Shown here: positions 6,327-13,231 of the stretch, piece by piece
How positions within the stretch are numbered: the first letter of the stretch is position 1
Layout: each line of letters starts with the position of its first letter
Source of the DNA: an uncultured Bacilli bacterium
GTDB lineage: Bacteria > Bacillota_I > Bacilli_A > RF39 > UBA660
Assembly (NCBI GenBank): GCA_947627835.1
Contig: CANQXM010000014.1
Span: 1 to 17,832 of the forward strand
Direction of reading: 5' to 3'
Length of the DNA stretch: 17,832 nt
Notes under the pieces: model-generated
What the model saw: only the letters and a program-made list of their open reading frames with translations
What the model was told of the DNA's origin: nothing
The model's database searches: none
Translations under genes and position numbers: made by a program

Positions 6327-7087
6327 GATTGAATTTCAGCAATTTTTTCAAAAACTTCAGCAGCATTATTTTCATTAATTTCGGTATAATTTAATTCTTT
6401 TAATGCTTGAATTTTGATGGTATTTAATTGTTGCGTACGACTTAATTTTTCTTCATTTTTTTGTTCGATTTCTTGGACGAATCGGCGATGACTTTCAGCA
6501 AGTTTACTCCTACTCGCTCCCCCATTATTATATAACGTTAGGGCAGAATATAAGATTCCTTCAAAGATAAATTGTTTTTCTTCTTGAAATTTGTATTCTT
6601 CAGGATTTGTAAATCCAGTTGTTTTAGACATATATCCAAAAATGTATTTGATTTCTGGTACATTATCAAGTGATTGTAACATATGATATAAGTACAAAAT
6701 GGCATAGTGATTTTCTTCTTTGTAATCATCTAATAATTTTTCTTTTAATAAGTATGTGATATCTGCTAAAAGGGTTTGATCTTCTTTTTCAAGTCCTTTT
6801 AAATCAAAATAACTATCTAAATCTGAAGCACTTTTGACACCTTGATTGAGACGATTTTCGACACTCATTAAATAATCTGTAGATACTTTTACTTTGCTTA
6901 ATGTTTCATCGCTACCATCATCAATATCTAATAATTTAAATAATAATAATTTCTTTTCTTTGGGCCATTTATTTAAATCATCTAATTCTAAATAATTGTA
7001 GACCATTTGTCTAGAAACACCCAAATATTTGGCTAAACGTACTTTTGAAATTCCTAATTCTTGTAATAATTCGTTTAAACGTTTCAT
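6314..7087 (-). CDS. HTH (Cro/CI-like) DNA-binding protein, unknown target
   Basis: This is a 257-residue cytosolic protein. Its N-terminus is a helix-turn-helix (about residues 4-35; ISKVRLAKYLGVSRQMVYNYLE), close to the HTH_3/XRE pattern. The remaining roughly 200 residues are mainly charged helix with no family I recognise: an acidic KEKLLDDYKEENHYAILYLYHML block, a Tyr/Phe-rich middle (KYIFGYMSKTTGF), GGASRSKLAESHRRF near 190-205, and a Glu/Asn-rich tail. There is no membrane segment or obvious ligand site. It is monocistronic: its promoter is perfect consensus in both hexamers, a terminator follows, and the SD is GGGAG 5 nt before ATG. ATTTACA repeats flank the -10, which suggests autoregulation. 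It sits beside the AT-rich gap and the broken zupT; whether it controls either is unknown. Confidence 0.72.
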   Translation of the reverse strand: MKRLNELLQELGISKVRLAKYLGVSRQMVYNYLELDDLNKWPKEKKLLLFKLLDIDDGSDETLSKVKVSTDYLMSVENRLNQGVKSASDLDSYFDLKGLEKEDQTLLADITYLLKEKLLDDYKEENHYAILYLYHMLQSLDNVPEIKYIFGYMSKTTGFTNPEEYKFQEEKQFIFEGILYSALTLYNNGGASRSKLAESHRRFVQEIEQKNEEKLSRTQQLNTIKIQALKELNYTEINENNAAEVFEKIAEIQSRKV

Positions 7088-7100
7088 AATCTCCCTACCC

Positions 7101-7133
7101 TTTACTATTTACATTTTTATTATATCATTTACA
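7101..7133. promoter_or_regulatory. Candidate operator: ATTTACA direct repeats around the -10 of the HTH gene
   Basis: ATTTACA occurs at 7107-7113 and 7127-7133, exactly 20 bp apart (about two helical turns), on either side of the -10 box. A third TTTAC is at 7101-7105. A dimer bound here would block the promoter. Confidence 0.4.
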
Positions 7134-7146
7134 ACTTTTCTGTCAA
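7119..7146 (-). promoter_or_regulatory. Promoter of the HTH gene
   Basis: TTGACA (7141-7146), a 16-nt spacer, TGA plus TATAAT (7119-7124): both hexamers match consensus exactly and the -10 is extended. The predicted leader is about 25 nt. Confidence 0.85.
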
Positions 7147-7183
7147 GTAAAAAGAAATTTTATTGAATTTTGGAATTTTTTGG

Positions 7184-7210
7184 AAAAAAAGATCTCATTT
7201 TACATGAGAT
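7184..7210 (-). terminator. mnmA terminator
   Basis: On the minus strand ATCTCAT, loop GTAAA and ATGAGAT form a perfect 7-bp hairpin, then C-TTTTTTT. The stem overlaps the last mnmA codons. Confidence 0.85.
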
Positions 7211-8309
7211 ACCATAGTTTTTGGTGATTTTTTCTTACTTCTTTAATGACTCCACTGCCGATGCATTCTTCTCCTAGATATAGGACACAAAATTGACCCG
7301 GAGTTACTGAAGAAGCCATTCCTTTATACGTGACTCTTGCTTCCTTATTTTCAAGGTATTCTACTTCTACGGGAATATCTTCGCCCCGATAGCGGAATTT
7401 GGCCGTACAAAAGCTAGGATGTGTTGCACTAATGAAATTCATGTTTTCCAAAAGACATTCATCACTCATTAGATATTCATTGGAAGTGCCAAATGCGACG
7501 TATAGGATGTTTTTTGAAACGTCTTTTCCGCAGACGTAATGACGATCTTTAAAACCTGCAATTCCTACGTTTTTTCTTTGACCGATGGTGTAATTCATGA
7601 GTCCGTTATGGGTTCCAATGACTTCTTTGGTTTCTACATTTACAATGTCACCTGGATTTGGTTTTAAATAATTTTGAATAAATTCTTGATAGTGTCTTTC
7701 TCCAATAAAACAAATCCCCGTAGAATCTTTTTTATGTGCTACATTTAAATTTAATTGATCGGCAATTTCTCTTACTTCCTGTTTTTGTAAATCCCCTACT
7801 GGAAATAATACATCTTTTAATTGATCGGGGGTTAATTGTGCTAGAAAATAAGTTTGATCTTTATTATTGTCTACGCCCCTTAAAAGACGATTTCCGTTGA
7901 TTCGGGCATAGTGTCCGGTTGCAATTTTATCGGCATTGTATTTTTTAGCTTCTTTTTTAAATAAGTCAAATTTGATGTATTTGTTACATAATAAGTCGGG
8001 ATTTGGTGTTCTTCCCTTTTTTAATTCCTCTAAAAAATAAGTAAAAACATAATCCCAGTATTCTTTAATAAAGTCGACGCGATGAAGTGGGATATCTAGC
8101 ATTTTACATAGTTCTTTGGCATCATTATAGTCTTGTTCTTGCGGGCAGATGTCATTGTTTAGTGTAGGATTTCCATTGATGTCATTGTTTAGTGTGGCAT
8201 CCCAATTTCGCATGAATAATCCTTCTACTTCATACCCTTCTTTTTTTAATAAGTAAGCAGCTACTGCACTATCTACGCCACCAGAAATTCCGACGATTAC
8301 TTTTTCCAC
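7200..8309 (-). CDS. mnmA: tRNA-specific 2-thiouridylase MnmA
   Basis: MnmA inserts sulfur at C2 of the wobble uridine in tRNA-Lys, -Glu and -Gln, using ATP and persulfide sulfur. The start is set at GTG 8309, giving MEKVIVGISGGVDS and 369 residues. The ATG at 8324 lies at the predicted transcription start and has no SD, whereas AAGGTGAC (8314-8321) is correctly placed for the GTG. The PP-loop motif SGGVDS is at residues 9-14, MRNWD near 35, the first catalytic Cys in PDLLCNKYIKF near 107, ATGHYAR, DQTYFL, and the second Cys in STGICFIGER near 200. The C-terminal beta domains end the protein. The loop after MRNWD holds TLNNDI twice, ten residues apart, from an exact 18-bp DNA repeat. It has its own promoter 45 nt after spoIIM. 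The assignment is firm. Confidence 0.94.
   Translation of the reverse strand: MEKVIVGISGGVDSAVAAYLLKKEGYEVEGLFMRNWDATLNNDINGNPTLNNDICPQEQDYNDAKELCKMLDIPLHRVDFIKEYWDYVFTYFLEELKKGRTPNPDLLCNKYIKFDLFKKEAKKYNADKIATGHYARINGNRLLRGVDNNKDQTYFLAQLTPDQLKDVLFPVGDLQKQEVREIADQLNLNVAHKKDSTGICFIGERHYQEFIQNYLKPNPGDIVNVETKEVIGTHNGLMNYTIGQRKNVGIAGFKDRHYVCGKDVSKNILYVAFGTSNEYLMSDECLLENMNFISATHPSFCTAKFRYRGEDIPVEVEYLENKEARVTYKGMASSVTPGQFCVLYLGEECIGSGVIKEVRKNHQKLWYLM
8148..8195. repeat. 18-bp direct repeat inside mnmA
   Basis: GATGTCATTGTTTAGTGT occurs at 8148-8165 and 8178-8195, a 30-bp period. This gives an in-frame duplication in the protein (TLNNDI-NGNP-TLNNDI). Confidence 0.85.
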
Positions 8310-8313
8310 CTCA

Positions 8314-8321
8314 GTCACCTT
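8314..8321 (-). promoter_or_regulatory. SD that decides the mnmA start
   Basis: AAGGTGAC lies 4 nt upstream of GTG 8309 and downstream of the first possible ATG, so it can only serve the GTG. Confidence 0.75.
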
Positions 8322-8328
8322 CATGGGT

Positions 8329-8334
8329 ATTATA
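8329..8334 (-). promoter_or_regulatory. Extended -10 box of the mnmA promoter
   Basis: TGC-TATAAT on the minus strand; no good -35. The predicted first base is 8322, giving a 13-nt leader that starts GAAGGTGAC. Confidence 0.7.
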
Positions 8335-8354
8335 GCAAAAAAACTCGAATTATG

Positions 8355-8924
8355 CTAGTTTGGGAGCAAAGGGGCTTGTTTCATAAGTGGAAAAATGATG
8401 AATGAGAAGAAAAGATCATACAAACACAAAAGAAAAATCAGTAATAAAGCACCGATTGCGGCTTTTATGATGACTTCTTTAGGATTTATTTTTTTTATGA
8501 GAAAAAACAGAATGGCTTTTTGGATGGTCATTAATTTTTTTAAGAATAGTAGATAAAACAGGTAAAATGGGATTTTACTAAAAAGAAAGAAAAGGATTAT
8601 ATAAAGAAGTCCGTGAAGCTGATAATAGCTAATAAACAGGCTTATGGTTACTCCTAGAGATAAACCTTCAATAAAAAGATATACAACTGCTAAGGGAACC
8701 CCAATGAAGAAAAAAGATAGTACAAATAAGGAAGAAGTTGTACTAAAATGAGAAATTAAGAAGGAAACGATGGTATTTTCTTCTTGGATGGTTTTTAAAT
8801 GGTTTTGGGAAATGGGATGCAAATTTCCATAGTATATACCTACAGCCATACCAAATAAAAGAATAATGGCACAAAAAAGAAGCAAGTTTTTCTTTGCTCT
8901 TTGGTATTTTAAACTTTTTGGCAT
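8355..8924 (-). CDS. spoIIM: Stage II sporulation protein M (SpoIIM family)
   Basis: SpoIIM is a polytopic membrane protein. In Bacillus it works with SpoIID and SpoIIP in the peptidoglycan remodelling that drives engulfment of the forespore. The start is ATG 8924 (MPKSLKYQRAKK), because GGTGAT (8929-8934) is its SD; the in-frame GTG at 8933 is part of that SD. The 189-residue product has a basic N-terminus, a first membrane helix (LLLFCAIILLFGMAVGIYYG), an extracytoplasmic loop, then several helices. The middle motif FIGVPLAVVYLFIEGLSLGVTISLF and the ending LYDLFFSFIIFPLMKQ...LPN match the SpoIIM pattern (IIGLPVILIMLFIKG and SPLLMKSIVPYLN in B. subtilis, from memory). It has its own promoter and lies 45 nt before mnmA. 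The family call is good; a sporulation role in this organism is inferred. Confidence 0.82.
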   Translation of the reverse strand: MPKSLKYQRAKKNLLLFCAIILLFGMAVGIYYGNLHPISQNHLKTIQEENTIVSFLISHFSTTSSLFVLSFFFIGVPLAVVYLFIEGLSLGVTISLFISYYQLHGLLYIILFFLFSKIPFYLFYLLFLKKLMTIQKAILFFLIKKINPKEVIIKAAIGALLLIFLLCLYDLFFSFIIFPLMKQAPLLPN

Positions 8925-8928
8925 CTTT

Positions 8929-8934
8929 ATCACC
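8929..8934 (-). promoter_or_regulatory. SD that decides the spoIIM start
   Basis: GGTGAT, 4 nt before ATG 8924; the upstream in-frame GTG overlaps it and so cannot be the start. Confidence 0.7.
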
Positions 8935-8940
8935 CATCAA

Positions 8941-8946
8941 ATTATA
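8941..8946 (-). promoter_or_regulatory. -10 box of the spoIIM promoter
   Basis: TATAAT on the minus strand, with no TGn and no clear -35. The predicted first base, 8934, makes the mRNA begin GGTGAT, which is the SD. This looks like a sigma-A box rather than a sporulation sigma. Confidence 0.55.
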
Positions 8947-8992
8947 TTTACAATTTATATAAATTATGATAAATTAATTTGGAAATAATCCT

Positions 8993-8998
8993 TATAAT
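8993..8998 (+). promoter_or_regulatory. -10 box of the small membrane peptide gene
   Basis: TATAAT only 14 nt before the TTG start; no clear -35. The predicted first base falls within the SD AGGTGAT (9001-9007). Confidence 0.55.
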
Positions 8999-9012
8999 CG
9001 AGGTGATTTAGA

Positions 9013-9111
9013 TTGAATAAACGGACTAGAAAAATTGCAGCTTGGGTTATGGTTCTTGTTATGGTTTTAAGTGTGATTGCCACTATCGTTGGATACGCAC
9101 TTGCTGCTTAA
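9013..9111 (+). CDS. Small single-pass membrane peptide, Prli42-like
   Basis: This is a 32-residue protein starting at TTG 9013 with SD AGGTGAT at 9001-9007 and ending at TAA 9109-9111. It begins with a basic stretch (MNKRTRKIAAW) followed by one hydrophobic helix (VMVLVMVLSVIATIVGYALAA) that reaches the C-terminus. The basic head, the xVMVLVMVLS helix and the length recall Prli42, the miniprotein that anchors the stressosome to the membrane in Listeria and relatives, and other tiny proteins with the same head-and-helix layout. No stressosome gene is in the window, so the function is open. It has its own promoter and a GC-containing terminator right at the stop, and is divergent from spoIIM. 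The coding call is strong; the family call is tentative. Confidence 0.75.
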   Translation: MNKRTRKIAAWVMVLVMVLSVIATIVGYALAA

Positions 9112-9135
9112 AAGGGGTTGCCCTTTTTTATTTTT
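9110..9135 (+). terminator. Terminator of the small membrane peptide gene
   Basis: AAAAGGG, loop GTTG, CCCTTTT, then TTATTTTT. It is shared with the 3' end of the convergent zinc-ribbon gene. Confidence 0.8.
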
Positions 9136-10210
9136 CAGAAAAATATGTAACTAAACTATCAATTTTTTTGATGTTTTTTAATGTATTATCAAACGTAATG
9201 AAACAGGTATCATTCTTTTCTTTTTTGGCCTCTTTTATTTCATATTGATATGTAAGTTGCATGGTAATGAGAATTTCGCCATTTTCCACTTGCATTCCTA
9301 AAATATTTGCATTTGCAATTTGATAATTGGTAATTTTTTCAACGTCTTTTTGTTGTAGTTTTTGATACGTTTCTTTTAAATCGTTTTCTATGTTGGGAAT
9401 TTCTTCAAATGATTTTTTTTCTTCGATGCTTTGATATAGTAGTTCAATGGTATGAATGCTTTTTTGAATTAATAATTGGTTCATGTTTTCTTCTAGGTCA
9501 TTTTTCTCTAAATTATAGGTGTATGCGTTTGCTTCAATGTGAATTTCTCTATGAAGTGTCATGGTATTCCAAGTAAGATCTAGTTCGTGAGTTCCTTCTA
9601 AAATACTTGGGATTTTATAACCATCAAAATGCTCTTTTTGGTTTTCATCGGTTTTGTATGAATCAAGGGAGATTCCATCTAGGTAAGCTTCTGAATTTTC
9701 AGGAAGATACAAGTACCAATCCTCTTTGGTTTTCCATTCATCTTTTATTTGATAGGTTTTAATTAGATTAAAAAGTTTTTTTCCTTGCAAGTGAAGTCTT
9801 TTTGTAATCGTTCCTTTTTTCTTTGTTAAAATGGTTATTTTACAGGTTGGTTCTTCATTCATTTCACAAGAATCGACTTGAAAATCTTTGATCTGGTAGT
9901 CTTCATCGTTTTCAATGAGACTTTCTAAGGTTTTTTCGTTTACAAAGGTTGTTTGATTGGTATTTTTTAAAAGGGCTTTATAGTTCTTTTTTTGAATGTT
10001 TTTCATGTAAACATATGAAACATAATTCGGAGATGTTAGGGTTTTTACTACTTGGACGGTAATTGTTAGAATGCAAGCAATTCCTACTAAAAGCAAGCCA
10101 ATTTTCATCTCTTTTGAATTTAGAAAAGTTTCTTTTTTTACTTTCTTGCCACAGTATTTACAGTAGCGATCTTCTTCTTTGATTTTTTTGCCACAATAGA
10201 TGCAGTACAT
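9128..10210 (-). CDS. Zinc-ribbon, single-pass membrane protein (TcaA/YvbJ-like layout)
   Basis: This is a 360-residue protein with a double CxxC zinc ribbon at the N-terminus (Cys3, Cys6, Cys17, Cys20), a Lys-rich linker, one membrane helix (about 36-58, IGLLLVGIACILTITVQVV) and a roughly 300-residue extracytoplasmic part. That part begins VSYVYMKNIQKKNYKALLKN, like a DUF-type TcaA domain 1, and contains LYLPENSEAYLDGISLD and GTHELDLTWNTMTLHREI, which look like the beta-repeats of TcaA. The end is predicted helix plus a NTF2-like strand block. TcaA proteins of staphylococci are linked to wall stress and glycopeptide response, but the sequence match here is only in layout. Two Cys in the outer part (Cys114 and Cys122 region) could form a disulfide. 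It is monocistronic after spoIVB with a promoter 18 nt before the ATG. Confidence 0.75.
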   Translation of the reverse strand: MYCIYCGKKIKEEDRYCKYCGKKVKKETFLNSKEMKIGLLLVGIACILTITVQVVKTLTSPNYVSYVYMKNIQKKNYKALLKNTNQTTFVNEKTLESLIENDEDYQIKDFQVDSCEMNEEPTCKITILTKKKGTITKRLHLQGKKLFNLIKTYQIKDEWKTKEDWYLYLPENSEAYLDGISLDSYKTDENQKEHFDGYKIPSILEGTHELDLTWNTMTLHREIHIEANAYTYNLEKNDLEENMNQLLIQKSIHTIELLYQSIEEKKSFEEIPNIENDLKETYQKLQQKDVEKITNYQIANANILGMQVENGEILITMQLTYQYEIKEAKKEKNDTCFITFDNTLKNIKKIDSLVTYFSEK

Positions 10211-10227
10211 ACGCTCACCTCATTTTA

Positions 10228-10256
10228 ATGATACTTCGAAATCTTTCTGAATTCAA
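10228..10256 (-). promoter_or_regulatory. Promoter of the zinc-ribbon gene
   Basis: TTGAAT (10251-10256), a 17-nt spacer, TATCAT (10228-10233). The predicted first base, 10221, gives an 11-nt leader beginning GAGGTGAG, the SD. Confidence 0.6.
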
Positions 10257-10271
10257 TGGTAAGATGGCAAG

Positions 10272-10293
10272 AAAAAAAGAAGTTTACTCTTCT
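10272..10293 (-). terminator. spoIVB terminator
   Basis: AGAAG, a 6-nt loop holding part of the stop codon, CTTCT, then a T run (10272-10277). The stem is short but the U tract is good. Confidence 0.6.
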
Positions 10294-11261
10294 CCTTCTT
10301 CTAACATGGTGGTAATAAAAATTCCATAACCAGTTTTTACATTGTCAACGATTGCATGGGTTACTGCACCAATCACTTTGCCATCTTGAATGATGGGACT
10401 TCCACTCATTCCTTGAATTACTCCACCGGTTTCTTTTAATAGGGTTTCATCGGTAATTTCAAAAGCAATATTTTTAATATCACTATTTGGGTTAATTTTT
10501 GTGATCGTAATTTCATATTCTTGACGCTCATTGTTTTTTAAAACCGTATAGATGGAAGCTTTTCCGAGTTTAATTTCTTCTTTTTTTCCGACGGGTAAGG
10601 TTTTTAATGCGTGAATTTCTTCTGTGTAGTTACCAAAGACGCCATATAAGGTGTTTTTCGTAATATTTCCATAGATATTTTCTTTTTGAATGGTTGCATT
10701 TTTCTCCCCTACTTTCCCATCTTCACTCTTTTCTATTTTGGTTACTTTACTTTCATAGATGTTTCCTTGTTTTACTTCTACTCTCGTTTTGGAATTGCTT
10801 TCAATAATTTCATGGCCGAGGGTTCCAAAAATCTTGGTTTCTGGATCAATGTAGGTCAATGTACCAATTCCACTGATTCCATCTTTTACATATAAGCCGG
10901 TTTTGTAAATGTCATCTACTTTGATTAAATCTAGGGTTGTTTCAAAGGTTTCGTTTGCTCTTTTGATTGTTAATGTAATTTGATCTTCTTTTAATTCTTT
11001 ATCAATGGCACTTGTTAATTCTTCAATATTGGAAACCGGGGTTTGTTCTACTTTTACAATTTCATCGCCAATATTTAATTTGGTTGAAGCATGAACGGAA
11101 GAGCCATTTACTTTATAAAAACCAATAATTAAAACCCCAGTATCAATATGAATACCAATATTTTCTCCTCCTACTATGATGTTTTCTGAATAGGCATAGA
11201 CGTTAAAAGGCATGAGTATGCAAGCACTCATTAGGATGGCAGAAATGATTTTCTTTTTCAT
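10284..11261 (-). CDS. spoIVB: SpoIVB serine peptidase (S55), sporulation signalling protease
   Basis: SpoIVB is made in the forespore, crosses its inner membrane and cleaves SpoIVFA, which releases SpoIVFB to activate sigma-K. The protein starts with a signal or anchor (MKKKIISAILMSACILMPFNVYA), then a PDZ domain (about 30-112, with ASTKLNIGDEIVKV as the carboxylate-binding region) and the S55 peptidase domain (about 118-325). Catalytic residues: His150 in GTLGHEI, Ser near 286 in GMSGSPII, and Asp near 270, about 15 residues before the Ser as in B. subtilis. GKVIGAVTHAIV is the family closing motif. At 325 residues it is roughly 100 shorter than the B. subtilis protein (about 425), with the loss before the PDZ domain. 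It lies downstream of nusB-xseAB, as in Bacillus, but recN, argR, dxs and ispA are absent from the interval. Confidence 0.92.
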   Translation of the reverse strand: MKKKIISAILMSACILMPFNVYAYSENIIVGGENIGIHIDTGVLIIGFYKVNGSSVHASTKLNIGDEIVKVEQTPVSNIEELTSAIDKELKEDQITLTIKRANETFETTLDLIKVDDIYKTGLYVKDGISGIGTLTYIDPETKIFGTLGHEIIESNSKTRVEVKQGNIYESKVTKIEKSEDGKVGEKNATIQKENIYGNITKNTLYGVFGNYTEEIHALKTLPVGKKEEIKLGKASIYTVLKNNERQEYEITITKINPNSDIKNIAFEITDETLLKETGGVIQGMSGSPIIQDGKVIGAVTHAIVDNVKTGYGIFITTMLEEGEE

Positions 11262-11281
11262 TTTTCTTCACCTCACATTTG

Positions 11282-11288
11282 TAGTATG
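11282..11288 (-). promoter_or_regulatory. Possible spoIVB -10 box resembling a sigma-G/sigma-F element
   Basis: CATACTA on the minus strand, 20 nt before the spoIVB ATG, equals the Bacillus sigma-G type -10. No matching -35 (GHATR) was found at 17-18 nt spacing, so this is suggestive only. Confidence 0.35.
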
Positions 11289-11302
11289 TTCGTTTTTAGA
11301 AA

Positions 11303-11348
11303 CAAAAAAATAACAATAACTGGATTTAACCAATTACTGTTATTTTTT
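11303..11348 (-). terminator. Terminator of the nusB-xseA-xseB-proS operon
   Basis: The arms at 11305-11323 and 11330-11348 form a 19-bp stem with two G-U pairs and a 6-nt loop holding the proS stop, with T tracts at the end on the minus strand. It is the longest hairpin in the window. Confidence 0.85.
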
Positions 11349-12995
11349 CTTTGAGCCATGTTTCAATTTGACTTATTTCGATGATTTCTGATTCATCATA
11401 GTACTGAACTTCAATTTTGCCTTCTTCTAAGTGTTTGCCAAAAATTAAGCGAATGGGAATGCCAATTAATTCCATATCTTTTACTTTGACACCAAATCGT
11501 TCTTCGCGGTTGTCATAAAGGACTTCATATCCTTTTTCTTCCAAGGTTTTTAAATAAGTTTCACATGTTTCGGTTTGTTTTTGATCATTCATACTAATGG
11601 GAATTAAAGCAATGTGATAAGGAGCAATTTCCATTGGCCAGTTAATTTTGGTTTCGGCATAGTTTTGCTCCGCGATGGCGGCCATAATTCTTCCAGGACC
11701 AATTCCATAACATCCCATGGTAACGGGTTTGCGAATGTTTTTTTCATCTAAATATTCTAATTTTAAACTGGTTGCATACTTGGTTCCTAATTTAAATAGA
11801 TTGCCAATTTCAATGCCTTTTTTATAGTAAAGATGACCTTTTTTACAAATTGGGCAGATATCTTTTTCTTTAATGGTTTTAATATCTGCAATTTTGGTTA
11901 CTTTAATCCTTTTTGGATCCACATTCATGAGGTGATAGTCTACTTCGTTTGCTCCTACGGTGATGTTTTTCATTTCTGCAATCTCATCGTCCATGATGAT
12001 GTCAAAGGGAAGATTGATTGGTCCAATAAAGCCATTTGGAATGGAAAATTCTTTTTCGCGTTCTTCTTCAGTTACTAAACTTACTTCACTTACATTAAGT
12101 ACTTTGGCAAGTTTTAGTTCATTTACTTCTCTTTCGCCACTAATTAAGCAAGCAACGATTTTTTTATCTGCCCGATATAACATGGTTTTTCCAATTTTTG
12201 CTTTTGGAATTTTTAGAAACTTACTTACTTCTTCAATGGTCTTTTGATTTGGTGTATGTACTTTTTCTTCTTTTTTTGTTTCTTCTTCCGATGTCGTAAT
12301 CGTACAGGTACTAATTTCTAAGTTTGCTGCATAGTCACAAGCATCACAAAGAACGAGCGTGTCTTCGCCGATATCGGTAATCGCTTGATATTCTTCTGAT
12401 AGACTTCCTCCCATAGCACCTGTATCTGCTTTGACAATTTTATAATCAATATGCATCCGATCAAAGATTTTATTGTAGGCTTCTTTCATTTTTTGGTAAG
12501 AAATTTCACAGTTTTCTTCATCTTTATCGAAGCTATAGGCATCTTTAATCCGTATCTTGGACGGGCTTCATCGCGGAATTTATTTGCCATTTGATAAAGC
12601 GTAAATGGCATGTCTTTATAGGAATGAATGACTTTTTTAGCAACAAATGTAAAGAGTTCTTCATGAGTTGGTCCGAGTGCATATTCGCGGTCATAACGAT
12701 CTTTTAAGGAAAACATACTGGGTCCAAACTTTTCTTTTCTACCACTTTCTTCATAATAAGTCATCGGAATTAAAGAAGGCATGATGAGTTCTTGCGCGTT
12801 TGCGTTATTCATTTCTTCGCGGATAATGTTTTCAATTTTTCGATATACCCGAAGACCCATTGGCAAATAAGAATAAATTCCACTGCCAATTTTCGCAATC
12901 ATGCCACTTCGTACAAGCATATTACTACTATTTGAATCTTCATCTTTGACATTCTCTCTTAATGTAAAGAGAAATTGGTCGGTTGCTTTTGCCAT
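11326..12995 (-). pseudogene. proS: Prolyl-tRNA synthetase ProS (bacterial type), frame broken by an apparent 25-nt deletion
   Basis: ProRS charges tRNA-Pro with proline. The N-terminal frame (ATG 12995; SD AGGTGAG) runs through motif 1 (LVRSGMIAKIGSGIYSYLPMGLRVYRKIE), LGPTHEELFT and motif 2 (FRDEARPRYG), then leaves the family pattern and stops at TGA 12486. The family pattern resumes in another frame at 12546 as KDAYSFDKDEENCEISYQKMKEAY and continues to TAA 11326: the YbaK-like editing insertion (about 12300-11900), a Cys-pair segment (CPICKKGHLYY), motif 3 (TMGCYGIGPGRIMAAIAEQ) and the anticodon-binding domain (IALIPIS...GYEVLYDNREERFGVKVKDMELIGIP). Between Gly149 and that Lys, ProRS normally has about nine residues (LLRGREFLM); only TT remains, so 25 nt are missing. 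Repaired length would be about 564, normal for the family. The gene is last in the nusB operon. Confidence 0.85.
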
Positions 12996-13003
12996 ATTCT
13001 CAC

Positions 13004-13231
13004 CTATTCTTTCGTTTCTTCTGTCAATTCAAAATCTTTTAATTCTCCATTTTCTTCAAGTATTTTATTTACTTGTTCGTTGGCAGTATTTAATTTTTCA
13101 CTACAAAATTTTACTAATTGCATGGCTTCTGTGTATTTTGTAATGGCATTATCTAGGGGAATGTTACCACTTTCTAATTCTTTTACGATGGTTTCTAATT
13201 CATTTAATGCACTTTCAAATGTTTTTTCCAT
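13004..13231 (-). CDS. xseB: Exodeoxyribonuclease VII small subunit
   Basis: XseB is the small subunit of exonuclease VII, a single-strand nuclease that acts from both ends; several copies bind the coiled coil of XseA. The 75-residue product has the family core FESALNELETIVKELESGNIPLDNAITKYTEAMQLVKFCSEKL, a two-helix hairpin, then an acidic tail. Its ATG directly abuts the xseA stop (TAA-ATG) and its SD GAGGAGGT is inside the xseA end, so translation is coupled. proS begins 8 nt after its stop. Confidence 0.93.
   Translation of the reverse strand: MEKTFESALNELETIVKELESGNIPLDNAITKYTEAMQLVKFCSEKLNTANEQVNKILEENGELKDFELTEETKE

Noticed and set aside
8148..8195. CRISPR-like repeat
   Set aside because: Only two copies, in frame inside mnmA.
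12486..12548. The proS break read as a TGA recoded to Trp or Sec, or as two genes (ATGA overlap)
   Set aside because: The family pattern changes frame well before the TGA and nine conserved residues are missing, so reading through TGA would not restore it; the ATGA overlap is coincidental.
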